Assembly (NCBI GenBank): GCA_009701845.1
Contig: WLJI01000005.1
Span: forward strand, 1-47,165
Source: Actinomycetota bacterium
GTDB lineage: Bacteria; Actinomycetota; Acidimicrobiia; Acidimicrobiales; Microtrichaceae
Length of the DNA stretch: 47,165 bases
Direction: 5' to 3'
How positions within the stretch are numbered: position 1 is the stretch's first letter; each line of letters starts with the position of its first letter. A program made the position numbers and the translations under genes. The notes under the pieces were generated by a model, which ran no database searches, was not told the origin of the DNA, and saw only the letters and a program-made list of their open reading frames with translations. Of this stretch, positions 1 to 8,734 are shown one piece after another.

Positions 1-801
1 CTGACGAACCTCGGTTGGGTAGAGAAACTTCCTCTCGACAAGATTCCCAACTCTGCGAACCTGATTGAATCACTCACCAAACCACCATCGGACCCAACTG
101 GCGAGTACTCACTCCCGTGGCAGGCCGGTATGGCAGGGATTGCCTACAACAAGTCCGTGACTGGCCGTGAGCTGAACTCTGTGAATGATCTCTTCGACCC
201 GGCGTTCAAAGGCAAGATCGGCATGCTTTCCGAGATGCGCGACACCATCGGACTGATTGCAATGTCGCTTGGAATTGATCTGGCAACGCCCACGTTTGAG
301 AAGTTCCAGCCCGCCTTCGACAAGCTGCAAGAAGGCGTAGATTCCGGTCAGATCCGGCAGTTCACCGGAAACGACTACGTAGACGATCTTGAACAGGGAA
401 GCTTTGCGGCATGCATCGGTTGGTCTGGCGACGTGGTGCAACTCTCGGCCTCGAATCCAGACATCGGGTTCTCGATTCCTGAGTCGGGCGGAACCCTTTG
501 GTTTGACACCATGCAGATTCCAGTTGGCGCAAGCAACGTCGAAGGCGCAGCCGAGTGGATGAACTATGTCTATGACCCAGTGAACGCAGCAAAGATCACC
601 GCAGAGGTGCAGTTCATCTCGCCCGTTCAAGGGGTGCAAGAGGAACTGCGCAAGATGGGCGGAGATGCGGCAGCGCTCGCAGACAGTCAACTCATCTTCC
701 CCGACGCTTCAACCTTGGCCACGCTGCAGTCTTGGGGCAACCTTGACGAAGAAGAAGAAGCACTCTTCGACGCCGAGTTCGCCAAGATCACCGGTGCCTG
801 A
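1..801 (+). CDS. potD: Polyamine-type ABC transporter substrate-binding protein, 3' part (PotD-like)
   Basis: The frame is open from base 1, so the start and signal peptide lie outside the window; 266 C-terminal residues remain. It reads as the second half of a periplasmic-binding-protein fold of the spermidine/putrescine class: a 'PWQAGMAGIAYN' segment, the 'LFDPAFKGKIGMLSEMRD' hinge-side segment typical of PotD/PotF proteins, and a late 'GGTLWFDTMQIPVGASN' segment lining the ligand cleft. It would bind a polyamine or related cation outside the membrane and deliver it to the two permeases that follow 12 bp and 25 bp downstream. The ATPase (PotA) is not in the window and is presumably upstream. 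Family assignment is firm; the exact ligand is not readable from sequence. Confidence 0.9.
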   Translation: MTNLGWVEKLPLDKIPNSANLIESLTKPPSDPTGEYSLPWQAGMAGIAYNKSVTGRELNSVNDLFDPAFKGKIGMLSEMRDTIGLIAMSLGIDLATPTFEKFQPAFDKLQEGVDSGQIRQFTGNDYVDDLEQGSFAACIGWSGDVVQLSASNPDIGFSIPESGGTLWFDTMQIPVGASNVEGAAEWMNYVYDPVNAAKITAEVQFISPVQGVQEELRKMGGDAAALADSQLIFPDASTLATLQSWGNLDEEEEALFDAEFAKITGA

Positions 802-813
802 CCAAGGGTTCTG

Positions 814-1695
814 ATGGCAGCAGATACTGACTCAGACGATCGCGGTCTCCGGAAAGGAAAGTGGGCCCCATACGGCTTGCTGAGCCCTGGCATCTTGTGG
901 CTGGTGCTGTTCTTTCTGGTGCCCGTGATGATTCTGATTCGTACGGCTTTGTCTTCTAAGGCCAGTCGCTTTGCCAACCCAGAGTTCTCTTGGCAGTTCT
1001 CAAACTTCAGTTCGGCCTTCACCGACTACGGGCCACAGTTTGCAAGATCATTTCTCTTCGCCGGCATCGCTACCGTCTCTGCAATCCTGATTGGCTATCC
1101 CTTGGCCTATTGGATTGCTACTCAAGGCGGCCGATGGAAGAACTTGCTGATCGGCCTAGTGGTTGTGCCGTTCTTTACCTCGTATCTGATTCGCACCATT
1201 GCATGGACGTCAATCCTGAAAGACGATGGCGTGCTGCTCAATATCATCCATGCGATCCCGTTTGTTCCTCTGGACTTTCGCTTGCTCGCTACCCCAGCAG
1301 GTGTGATCGGGGGTCTCACCTACAACTTCTTATCGTTCATGATTCTGCCGATCTACGTCAGCCTCGAAAAGATTGACTTTCGTCTGACTGAAGCGGCAGC
1401 CGATCTGTATGGCACCCCTTGGCAGGCATTCAGAAAAGTCGTGCTTCCGCTGTCGATGCCCGGAGTGTTCGCAGGCAGCCTGCTGGTGTTTATCCCAGCT
1501 GCCGGCGATTACCTCAACAACCGCTATCTCGGCTCACCAAAAACCTCGATGATTGGAACCGTGGTACAAGACAAGTTCTTGGTGCAGTTTGATTACCCGG
1601 TAGCCGCAGCACTGTCGCTAGTACTCATGGCCATTATCACCACGATGGTGTTGATCTACTCCAAGTTCTTGGGCACAGAGGGGCTGGCGGTATGA
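814..1695 (+). CDS. potB: Polyamine-type ABC transporter permease (PotB-like)
   Basis: A 293-residue inner-membrane permease with about six hydrophobic segments; the first follows a short charged N-terminus (residues 1-20). The cytoplasmic coupling loop with the EAA-type signature is seen as 'EAAADLYGTPWQAFRKVVLP', which docks on the ATPase. The 'PAAGDYLNNRYLG' segment after it is characteristic of PotB-type permeases. The ATG at 814 has a modest AAGGG upstream and lies 12 bp after the binding-protein stop, so the genes are one operon. Confidence 0.92.
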   Translation: MAADTDSDDRGLRKGKWAPYGLLSPGILWLVLFFLVPVMILIRTALSSKASRFANPEFSWQFSNFSSAFTDYGPQFARSFLFAGIATVSAILIGYPLAYWIATQGGRWKNLLIGLVVVPFFTSYLIRTIAWTSILKDDGVLLNIIHAIPFVPLDFRLLATPAGVIGGLTYNFLSFMILPIYVSLEKIDFRLTEAAADLYGTPWQAFRKVVLPLSMPGVFAGSLLVFIPAAGDYLNNRYLGSPKTSMIGTVVQDKFLVQFDYPVAAALSLVLMAIITTMVLIYSKFLGTEGLAV

Positions 1696-1720
1696 AACTG
1701 CGCAGAACGGCGGTTTCCGC

Positions 1721-2602
1721 ATGGTGATGTCCGAGGGCGTGGCCCCGCCATATCTACCGCGTGAGCTCGAAGAACCAGGTAAGCCGCGTCGAGGATCGAA
1801 TCCAACAGGGCGTGCCGGGTCAAAATGGGGACGCAGAATCCTGACTGCCTTCGCGTGTTTGGTCTACTTGTATTTGTTCTTGCCACTCATCAACATCATC
1901 GTTTTTACCTTTAACGATCCTGCTGGCCGGTACAACATCAGCTGGGACGGGTTCACCCTGAATAATTGGCTAGACCCGTTCAAAGATCGTGAACTCACCG
2001 ATGCCTTCGTTCGCAGCCTCGAGGTTGCCGTGCTCTCGATCAGCATTGCGCTCATCATGGGTTCGCTCGTTGCTATTGCGCTGGCCCGTTATCGCTTTAC
2101 TGGCTCTCGCGGAATCGAGATTTTCCTGGTTCTGCCGCTCACGACGCCAGAGATAGTTCTGGGAGCTTCGCTGTACCAGCTCTTCCTAGGACGCAACGTC
2201 GTGTTTGGTTTCTCTACCGTGGTCATTGCCCATGTGATGTTCTGCGTCAGTTTCGTTGCGCTCACCGTCAAGGCAAGAGTCCGCGGGTTTGACTGGACTC
2301 TTGAAGATGCTGCAATGGATCTTGGCGCATCGCCCTGGCGGAGCTTTCGCAAGATCACCTTTCCACTCATCCTGCCAGGAATCGTGGCGGCTGCACTCCT
2401 GAGCTTTGCGCTCTCACTTGATGACTACATCGTGACTGACTTCACCAAAGGCGAGTTCACAACCTTCCCGATTCAAGTCAATAACGCGTTCCGAGTCTCA
2501 TTCCCACCACAGGTCAATGTGCTTGCGACCATGGTCTTGATTGTGAGCGTGTTACTGCTGGTGCTCACCTCGGTACGAGGAGAAAAAGCAGCTAGCCGCT
2601 AG
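1721..2602 (+). CDS. potC: Polyamine-type ABC transporter permease (PotC-like)
   Basis: The second permease of the importer, 293 residues, with an N-terminal cytoplasmic extension of about 40 residues before the first membrane segment. The EAA loop reads 'EDAAMDLGASPWRSFRKITF' and is followed by 'SLDDYIVTDFTKG', a PotC hallmark. Starts at 1721 and 1727 (both ATG, same frame) are both possible. Its stop lies 5 bp from the convergent acyl-CoA ligase stop, leaving no room for a separate terminator. Confidence 0.9.
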   Translation: MVMSEGVAPPYLPRELEEPGKPRRGSNPTGRAGSKWGRRILTAFACLVYLYLFLPLINIIVFTFNDPAGRYNISWDGFTLNNWLDPFKDRELTDAFVRSLEVAVLSISIALIMGSLVAIALARYRFTGSRGIEIFLVLPLTTPEIVLGASLYQLFLGRNVVFGFSTVVIAHVMFCVSFVALTVKARVRGFDWTLEDAAMDLGASPWRSFRKITFPLILPGIVAAALLSFALSLDDYIVTDFTKGEFTTFPIQVNNAFRVSFPPQVNVLATMVLIVSVLLLVLTSVRGEKAASR

Positions 2603-2607
2603 GTCTT

Positions 2608-4281
2608 TTATTCGATGAGGCTGGCAGCTGCCGTTGCCTTCGCCCACCGGTAATCGGCCTTACCCGACGGTGAACGCACTATTTGATCAACCACAACCAA
2701 GCTTCGCGGAATCTTGTACCCCGCAAGCTGGCCGCGGCAATGCGCGTCGAGCTCTTCAAGAGAAACGCTGGTTCCTTCTGTGAGCTGAACAACGGCAGTA
2801 ACGCGTTCACCCCAACGCTCGTCTGCAACGCCAACCACTAACACGTCATACACCGCCGGGTGCGCTTTCAGCAGGGCCTCAACCTCTTCCGGGTAGACCT
2901 TCTCGCCACCGGTGTTGATGCTGACTGAGCCTCGACCTAACAACGTGATTGAGCCATCAGCCTCGACGGTGGCCATGTCTCCTGGCAGCACGTACCGAGT
3001 GCCGTCGATGGTCACAAAGGTTTCAGCTGTTTTCTCTGGCGCGTTGTGATAGCGAAGCGGGATGTAGCCCGAGTGAGCAATGCGGCCGACGACCCCAGAA
3101 CCCGGCACCACTGCATGCCCAGATTCGTCGAGCACCGTGGTTCCGGCCTCGACGTTGTCGAAGCGAACTCCCTGACCGGGGTCCTCACCTGGAGAGAGCC
3201 GACGACTGCCTTGAATCCCCGTCTCAGAGGAACCGAAACCATCGGTGAGCATCGCATTCGGTGCAATCTCACGCAGGCGATCACGAAGGGAGGGTGCGAG
3301 CGGGGCACCACCATTCGATAACGAATACATGCTGGAAATCTCGAAGGGCCCGTACTCATCCCAGGCATCAACGAGAGGACGTGCCATGGCATCGCCGACC
3401 ACGGTCATGATCGAGACCTTCTCGGCATCTACGGTTTGCCAGATTTCTACCGGGTCAAACCCGCCCGAATGCAAAATCACCTTGGCTCCGCACAGAAGCC
3501 ACATCAATGAGACCCACTGAGCGGCTGCATGCATGAGCGGGGCTAGTGCGTAGAAAACAAAATCAAACTCGATGATTCGCTCAAGCGTTTCCTCAGGCGA
3601 AGAGACCGGACCCGACATCCGCATCGGGTCTCCTCCGCCGATACATCCAAAGAACGCATCGGCCTGTCTCCAGATCACACCCTTCGGCATCCCAGTGGTT
3701 CCACCTGTGTACAGCAGATAGAGATCATCATTCCCTCGGCCAAGAATCTGGGGGCGATCACCACTCGCAGCCTCAACAGCCTCATCATAGAAAATCCCAT
3801 CGGGAAGCGCCGCAAGATCTACCGACTCAGCCTCAGCGCTCAGAGCAGTCGAGCGAACAACGATGCAGTGCCGCAATGCCGGCACCTCGGCTGTGACGCT
3901 GCCGACGCGCTCGGCAAACTCTTCATTGCAGACCAGCACAACAAGGCCGGAGTCGAGCAGCAAGTAACGCAGTTCTTCAGTCACGTAGCGGTAGTTGATA
4001 TTGACCGGAATGGCCCGAATCTTGAAACACGCAAGAAGAACCTCGAGGTACTCGGTGCAGTTCGTCAGATAACAGCCCACAAACTCGCCCGGCTGCACTC
4101 CCTGAGCTAAGAGGTGGTTTGCCATCCGGTTCGCCCGCTCTTCGAGCTGCGCGTAGGTCAGCCGACGATCCCCGCAAACAACTGCTTCGCGATTCGCTAC
4201 TCGGTCAGAGACTGCCTCCCACAAGTCAGCCAGGTTGTAACTCAGTGAGGACTCCGCTGCATTCGCTGTTGTATCGCCCAT
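2608..4281 (-). CDS. FadD-type acyl-CoA synthetase (AMP-forming)
   Basis: Activates a carboxylic acid to its CoA thioester through an acyl-adenylate. The P-loop 'YTGGTTGMPKG' is at residues 191-201, the hinge/lid region carries 'GGEKVYPEEVE', and the catalytic lysine sits near the C-terminus in 'RSPSGKADYRW'. At 557 residues it is full length. The open frame extends to 4407, but the ATG at 4281 starts the conserved region and avoids overlap with the upstream gene that ends at 4304; the 42-residue extension looks non-coding. The 'TGGTTGMPKGVIWRQ' form resembles actinobacterial FadD17/FadD19-type ligases that act on sterol side chains; that substrate is inference. Probably co-transcribed with the unknown gene upstream (22 bp gap). 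Confidence 0.9.
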   Translation of the reverse strand: MGDTTANAAESSLSYNLADLWEAVSDRVANREAVVCGDRRLTYAQLEERANRMANHLLAQGVQPGEFVGCYLTNCTEYLEVLLACFKIRAIPVNINYRYVTEELRYLLLDSGLVVLVCNEEFAERVGSVTAEVPALRHCIVVRSTALSAEAESVDLAALPDGIFYDEAVEAASGDRPQILGRGNDDLYLLYTGGTTGMPKGVIWRQADAFFGCIGGGDPMRMSGPVSSPEETLERIIEFDFVFYALAPLMHAAAQWVSLMWLLCGAKVILHSGGFDPVEIWQTVDAEKVSIMTVVGDAMARPLVDAWDEYGPFEISSMYSLSNGGAPLAPSLRDRLREIAPNAMLTDGFGSSETGIQGSRRLSPGEDPGQGVRFDNVEAGTTVLDESGHAVVPGSGVVGRIAHSGYIPLRYHNAPEKTAETFVTIDGTRYVLPGDMATVEADGSITLLGRGSVSINTGGEKVYPEEVEALLKAHPAVYDVLVVGVADERWGERVTAVVQLTEGTSVSLEELDAHCRGQLAGYKIPRSLVVVDQIVRSPSGKADYRWAKATAAASLIE

Positions 4282-4303
4282 ATGGCCAAATAACGTAGTC
4301 GCG

Positions 4304-5116
4304 CTAACGAGAAATGACTTGCCCCTGCTTCGTAAGACGATGCACCGCAGTGCGTTGCACGATCCCGACCCCGTCTCCCGAGGAATCAGTATTTGCGCAG
4401 CCACCATCTTGATAGGACTGATAGTTCACACCGAACCCTGTGACTTGTAGCCGCGTTCCGTCGAACGACTCAGCCTCGGCATCCGACCATCGAATTGCAA
4501 CCGATGGGTCATCGCAGCGGGCAAAAACCTCTGACCACATGGTCACGCCGCAGATGTGATCCCCCGGGCTGTAGAGGTCTCGAACCACGGTGGTGACCTC
4601 AGTGGAGAGGTCGGTCACGGTTCCTTGCCATGCGCTGTGTCCCTTCCTGCTGATTCGCTCGACCTTGAGTCGATATGGCACTGCGGCCCGCCAGAGAAAG
4701 TCTCTGGTATGTGGGTTCGCCATCTTCGATGCAAGTTCCGACTCGGAGCCAGACAGGATCTTGCCTTGCTGGTCGTATCCACCCCAGTTCACCGCTGTTG
4801 ATCCGGGGTGACCAGGATGCCATTGCAAGCCGAGGTGCGCCCCACCGGCGCGGCTGCCATCCCCCTTGGCAAAATCAGTCTGTAAGGCCCAGAAGTACAG
4901 CCGGTCCACCGTGGGTTCAACGAGTATCTCAAGAGTGACTGAAACTGCCTGTATCGCAGCTTGGGAAAGATGCCAGTTCAGATGAAACGAAGAGGCCCGG
5001 TTGCTCGAAGTCGGAAACCCCGACACTCGGCCCGATGCGAGACTATTTGGAGAACTCCCTCTCGCTGCACTTCTGATGCTGCTCCGTACCTGCTGCCACC
5101 AAGACTCAGCCATCAT
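4304..5116 (-). CDS. Conserved-looking protein of unknown function
   Basis: A 270-residue reading frame I cannot place in a family. There is no signal peptide and no membrane segment. The middle (residues 40-120) has a beta-sandwich look with several Trp, Gly and Tyr residues ('GAHLGLQWHPGHPG', 'VNWGGYDQQG'), suggesting a lectin- or concanavalin-like fold; the end is polar. It lies 22 bp upstream of the acyl-CoA ligase on the same strand and is divergent from the channel gene at 5158 (41 bp between starts), so it is likely the first gene of the pair. Two adjacent ATG codons (5116, 5113) could start it. Coding is supported by codon pattern and spacing rather than by homology I can name. Confidence 0.6.
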   Translation of the reverse strand: MMAESWWQQVRSSIRSAARGSSPNSLASGRVSGFPTSSNRASSFHLNWHLSQAAIQAVSVTLEILVEPTVDRLYFWALQTDFAKGDGSRAGGAHLGLQWHPGHPGSTAVNWGGYDQQGKILSGSESELASKMANPHTRDFLWRAAVPYRLKVERISRKGHSAWQGTVTDLSTEVTTVVRDLYSPGDHICGVTMWSEVFARCDDPSVAIRWSDAEAESFDGTRLQVTGFGVNYQSYQDGGCANTDSSGDGVGIVQRTAVHRLTKQGQVISR

Positions 5117-5157
5117 CCAGTATCACCCAAGACGCCCAGTTGTGAGACAATTTCGAC

Positions 5158-6324
5158 GTGCGCGATACGTCTGCATCCTTGCCATTTGCCCCAGACCGCA
5201 GGCGACCTAGGTACGTCGCTCTCATGGCAGCGGTGTTGATCACCGTGTGTGCAGTAGCCGGAGTTTCGAGCCCCGCCGAAGCAAGTCGCTCAGAGCAGGT
5301 TGACCCAGCTGTGCTGGCTGCTGCGACGGGACCGGATGGCGTGTTGAACATCGCCGTGCGAGAGATCGAGCCCTTTGCCTTTCAGACCACACGAGGTTGG
5401 TCTGGGTACAGCATAGAGATGTGGGAGGAGGCTGCTCAGACCCTAGGCATTCCCTACGAGTACAACGAAGTCGCTTCAGTGGCTGAACAACTCGAATCAG
5501 TTCGAACAAGAAAGACCGACACAGCGCTCGGAGCTATCTCCATTACAGCCGCTCGCGAGGCAGAGTTTGATTTCAGCATTGCAATGTACGACTCCGGTTT
5601 ACAGATTCTGACCAAACCCTCATCCGGCAGCGCGTGGTCGTTAGTGGCAAAGCTGTTCTCTTCAACGGTGCTCTTGCTCATTGTTGGAGTTATTGCTTTG
5701 CTGATCATCGTTGGCCACATTGTTTGGCTTGTTGAGCGACGCCGGAACGACCACTTTCCGCGCAGCTACCTAGCAGGCGTGTGGGAGGGAACCTGGTGGG
5801 CAATGGTGACGATGTCCACTGTGGGCTACGGGGACACAACGGTGCGAACAAAGGCCGGACGAATCGTTGCCATGTGCTGGATGCTTCTTGCTTTGGTTCT
5901 TGTTGCTCAGTTCACAGCCATCATTACATCGACACTGACGGTGAACCGTTTGGAATCCGAGGTGAAGAGCTTGGGAGATCTCAAAGGCAAGAAGGTAGTA
6001 ACTGTGGCAAACACCTCGTCTGCCGAATTCCTGAACAGCGTGGACATACCAGCGATTTTGGCCAAAGACATTGACGCAGCATTTGAAGTCATTGAGTCGG
6101 GCAAGGCCGTTGCGCTTGTATTTGACTCGCCAATACTGCGCAGTTACGTAGCTCGCTCCGAGAATTCATCTCTAGAAATCGTCGGACCAGTCTTTCAGCC
6201 TCAGGGCTACGGCATGGCCTTTCTTGATCCAGCGCCGATTCTTGGACCGATTGATCTTGAGTTTCTGAAGCAGCGAGAAGACGGTTTCACTGCTGATCTC
6301 AGCCGTAAGTACCTCGGCGAATAG
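5158..6324 (+). CDS. GluR0-like ligand-gated potassium channel (prokaryotic ionotropic glutamate receptor)
   Basis: A 388-residue protein with the layout of a bacterial ionotropic glutamate receptor. Residues 1-42 are a signal peptide (Arg-rich, then hydrophobic, ending SPAEA). Lobe S1 of a periplasmic amino-acid-binding domain covers about 62-158 and has the ligand-arginine motif 'ITAAREAEFDFS'. Membrane helix M1 is about 168-192, a pore loop with the potassium selectivity filter TVGYGD is at 221-226, and M2 is about 233-258. Lobe S2 (272-388) includes 'VANTSSAEFLNS', 'VFDSPILRSYV' and 'GYGMAF'. Splitting of the binding domain by an M1-P-M2 pore is the GluR0 architecture. The GTG at 5158 is chosen because it includes the basic n-region; an in-frame ATG at 5224 would cut into the signal. 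It would open a potassium pore on binding an external amino acid; the ligand is unknown. Confidence 0.9.
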   Translation: MRDTSASLPFAPDRRRPRYVALMAAVLITVCAVAGVSSPAEASRSEQVDPAVLAAATGPDGVLNIAVREIEPFAFQTTRGWSGYSIEMWEEAAQTLGIPYEYNEVASVAEQLESVRTRKTDTALGAISITAAREAEFDFSIAMYDSGLQILTKPSSGSAWSLVAKLFSSTVLLLIVGVIALLIIVGHIVWLVERRRNDHFPRSYLAGVWEGTWWAMVTMSTVGYGDTTVRTKAGRIVAMCWMLLALVLVAQFTAIITSTLTVNRLESEVKSLGDLKGKKVVTVANTSSAEFLNSVDIPAILAKDIDAAFEVIESGKAVALVFDSPILRSYVARSENSSLEIVGPVFQPQGYGMAFLDPAPILGPIDLEFLKQREDGFTADLSRKYLGE

Positions 6325-6356
6325 ACCCACGGACCTCTGCCCGGAACACTCTCAAC

Positions 6357-6370
6357 TGGAACGCGTTCTA
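6357..6370. promoter_or_regulatory. KstR-type operator (box 1)
   Basis: The sequence TGGAACGCGTTCTA matches the published KstR consensus TnnAACnnGTTnnA at every fixed position and is nearly a perfect palindrome. It ends 11 bp before a TAnnnT -10 element, covering the -35 region of the amidohydrolase promoter, so binding there should repress. A KstR-like TetR is encoded at 10069-10740. Confidence 0.75.
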
Positions 6371-6381
6371 CTGAGTGGACC

Positions 6382-6387
6382 TAGAGT
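6382..6387 (+). promoter_or_regulatory. -10 element of a leaderless promoter
   Basis: TAGAGT fits the actinobacterial TAnnnT -10 and is followed by 7 nt before ATG 6395, the spacing expected for a leaderless transcript starting at or next to the start codon. No Shine-Dalgarno is visible here, which agrees. Confidence 0.5.
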
Positions 6388-6394
6388 GCAGGCC

Positions 6395-7267
6395 ATGGCC
6401 ATGCCCAGCGATATTGCAATCATCGACACCATGATCGGATTTCCCAGCACAGACCGAAGAGAGGTGTACAAGTTTCTTGCACCCTCGCTGCGCGATGCTG
6501 AGTCAAAAGAAGACTTCAAAATGCCAGCGCAATACATGTTCAAAGACATCCCCGGAGAGATTGAACACGGGGTCGATGCAGTCGCTGTCACCCTCGACAA
6601 CATGGACCGATTTGGCGTGGCTCAGGGGTTGATCAACGTTGGCAACGAGACTCGCGATGAGCCTCGTCGTGCAATCACCGATCACCCCGATCGCTTTTTG
6701 GGACTAGTAGATGTTGACCCCAGACAAGGGATGGATGCGGTCCGAAAGATCCGCAAGTACCACGACGAGTACGGCATCGTTGCCGTCTCAAGCTTTCCTT
6801 CTGGTTGCGAAACTGCGATCAACGCTGCTGCGTACTACCCCGTGTACGCCACCTGCGCCGAGCTTGGCCTGCCCATCTTTCTGACTGCTGGCGTGCCTGG
6901 GCCGCGCGTTCCGCTAGGTCCGCAACGAGTGGAATACCTAGATGAGATCTGCTGGTTCTTTCCGGAACTGACTGTCGTGATGCGCCATGGAGCCGATCCG
7001 TGGACTGAGTTGGCGGTCAAGTTGATGTTGAAATGGCCAAATCTGTATTACTCAACCTCTGCTTTTGCGCCCAAGCACTACCCCAGAGCCATCATTGATT
7101 ACGCCAACACCCGAGGCGCAGACAAGGTGATCTACGCCGGCTACTTTCCAGCGGGACTCACCTATGAGCGCATCATGGCCGAAATGCCAAACATCGGCCT
7201 GAAGGACGAGGTGTGGCCAAAGTTTCTTCGGGGAAATGCCGCGAAGATTCTGGGACTCAGCAGCTAA
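6395..7267 (+). CDS. Amidohydrolase-2 family protein (metal-dependent hydrolase/decarboxylase fold)
   Basis: About 290 residues of the Amidohydro_2 TIM-barrel family. Visible family features are the N-terminal 'AIIDTMIGFPS' strand, 'FLGLVDVDPRQGMD', the 'LPIFLTAG' strand, 'ELTVVMRHGADPW' with the conserved histidine, and the C-terminal 'ADKVIYAGYFPAGLTYERI' where the usual metal-binding Asp of 'GSDYP' is replaced. The frame opens at GTG 6386, but ATG 6395 is preferred since a -10 element sits 7 nt before it; ATG 6401 is a further option. The altered metal sites suggest a variant active site. A KstR box lies just upstream, tying it to the same regulon as the second amidohydrolase (22035-23285). 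Confidence 0.85.
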   Translation: MAMPSDIAIIDTMIGFPSTDRREVYKFLAPSLRDAESKEDFKMPAQYMFKDIPGEIEHGVDAVAVTLDNMDRFGVAQGLINVGNETRDEPRRAITDHPDRFLGLVDVDPRQGMDAVRKIRKYHDEYGIVAVSSFPSGCETAINAAAYYPVYATCAELGLPIFLTAGVPGPRVPLGPQRVEYLDEICWFFPELTVVMRHGADPWTELAVKLMLKWPNLYYSTSAFAPKHYPRAIIDYANTRGADKVIYAGYFPAGLTYERIMAEMPNIGLKDEVWPKFLRGNAAKILGLSS

Positions 7268-7327
7268 GCAACGCCAACTGAGCAACGGTGCCCTAAATCT
7301 TTAGGTGACGCCTGAAACTGCCGATAC

Positions 7328-8689
7328 ATGCTTATGTCTTTGGTGAGCTGTGTTTCAACTCCTCTGCGCAACACCGCAATCTTGGTGTGCGGAGCGATGT
7401 TGTTACTCAGCTCCTGTGTTGCATCAGCGCCGCCCGTAGAACAGCCCGTTTCAACTCCAGCGACCACCACGGCGCCGCCAGTTCCAACCATTCCGCCTGC
7501 AATACAGCCTGGACCAGACCCACTGAGCGCATGTCACCCCATTGGCGCCGCGGCAGCAGCTCTCCCACCAGCCATCTCGCTCACCCCTCAGCAGGCCGGC
7601 GCGGATGCAGGCACTGCCTTTGTGTATGGAATGATCGACCCATCGGTTCTCGGTGGACCAGGCTCGGTACCCGTAGTAGTGACCTCAGTGGGTCGCCAAG
7701 GCCGACCAGAGATCCAAGAAGTCACGGCTTCGACCTTGGATGAGGCCCGTAGCGAGGTTGCAGCACTTGCTTCCGAGAGCATCGCTCAGGGTCGACAGGT
7801 TGTCTCTGTAGAAACCGACGTGCGAGTTCGCGCCGTTGGGTCGCCAGTCACGAACGACCCATGGAGGCCCTCACAGTGGGCACTCAATCAGTTCCATTTT
7901 GAAAGCCTTTGGCCAACGAGCAACGGAAGCGGTGTTTGCGTTGCTGTCGTAGACAGCGGAATAGCGCTCAATCATGTGGACCTAGCAGCAAAGGTAGCGG
8001 CTTCGGCCGACTGGACCGGCGAAGGAACAGCTTCGTACGGAGACCACGCAACACACGTAGCAGGGATCATCGCAGCGACCCCCAACAACTCTGTTGGCAC
8101 AGTAGGGGCGGCACCCGGGGTGAGCCTGCTCAATGCAAAGGCACTCACTGCTGTGTCCGGCGAAGGAACAACCACTGGAGTTGCTCAGGCCATTATTTGG
8201 GCAGTGGACAACGGCGCACAAGTCATCAATACCTCGATCGGCGGAAGCTCAGGCTCTTCGGCCCTCTTGCAGGCAATCAACTATGCACAGGCAAACGATG
8301 TTGTGCTCGTGGCCTCCGGTGGCAATGAAGGGCTCAAGGGTAATCCTCCGAGCTGGCCCGCAGCCTATGACTGGCCGATAGCCGCCGCGTCGATTACCGA
8401 AACTGGTGAGCGGTCCTCGTTCTCGACTCAGGGCAGTTACATCGACGTTGCCGCTCCGGGAAGCTCAATCATTTCCACCATCACTTTGAACCGCTACGCA
8501 TACATGTCAGGAACCTCGATGGCCGCTCCACATGTGACTGCCCTCGCCGCCCTAGCCCGCGCAGCGCATCCCGCAGAGTCGGCGGCCCAGATCCGTTCCC
8601 GCATCATGACAACTACAACCGACACTGGTAGTGCTGGATGGGATTCCAGCTTTGGGTGGGGAGTTATCAATCCAAGCGCAGCGGGCTGA
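7328..8689 (+). CDS. Secreted subtilisin-family (S8) serine protease, likely lipoprotein
   Basis: A 453-residue protease. The N-terminus is a lipoprotein signal ending 'LLLSSC', then a Pro/Thr/Ala-rich tether to about residue 70, a prodomain-like region, and the S8 catalytic domain. The triad is complete: Asp209 in 'VAVVDSGI', His240 in 'DHATHVAGI', Ser397 in 'MSGTSMAAPHV'; the oxyanion segment is around 'ASGGNEG'. It should be lipid-anchored on the outer face of the membrane. No membrane helix follows the catalytic domain, unlike the mycosins (MycP) of type VII secretion. The next gene, 45 bp downstream, has a WXG100-like N-terminus, so a role in processing that protein is possible but unproven. 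ATG 7328 and 7334 are both plausible starts. Confidence 0.92.
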   Translation: MLMSLVSCVSTPLRNTAILVCGAMLLLSSCVASAPPVEQPVSTPATTTAPPVPTIPPAIQPGPDPLSACHPIGAAAAALPPAISLTPQQAGADAGTAFVYGMIDPSVLGGPGSVPVVVTSVGRQGRPEIQEVTASTLDEARSEVAALASESIAQGRQVVSVETDVRVRAVGSPVTNDPWRPSQWALNQFHFESLWPTSNGSGVCVAVVDSGIALNHVDLAAKVAASADWTGEGTASYGDHATHVAGIIAATPNNSVGTVGAAPGVSLLNAKALTAVSGEGTTTGVAQAIIWAVDNGAQVINTSIGGSSGSSALLQAINYAQANDVVLVASGGNEGLKGNPPSWPAAYDWPIAAASITETGERSSFSTQGSYIDVAAPGSSIISTITLNRYAYMSGTSMAAPHVTALAALARAAHPAESAAQIRSRIMTTTTDTGSAGWDSSFGWGVINPSAAG

Positions 8690-8734
8690 GCTCCCCGCTG
8701 ACGGAACTAAGTCTGGGTTCTAACCTGCGTCGCG

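Noticed and set aside
687..1022. Minus-strand reading frame over potB
   Set aside because: It is antisense to a clear permease gene, has no family features, and its composition follows the opposite-strand codons.
7292..7305. CCTAAATCTTTAGG palindrome as terminator of the amidohydrolase gene
   Set aside because: A 6-bp AT-rich stem with a 2-nt loop and no T-run; too weak to call.
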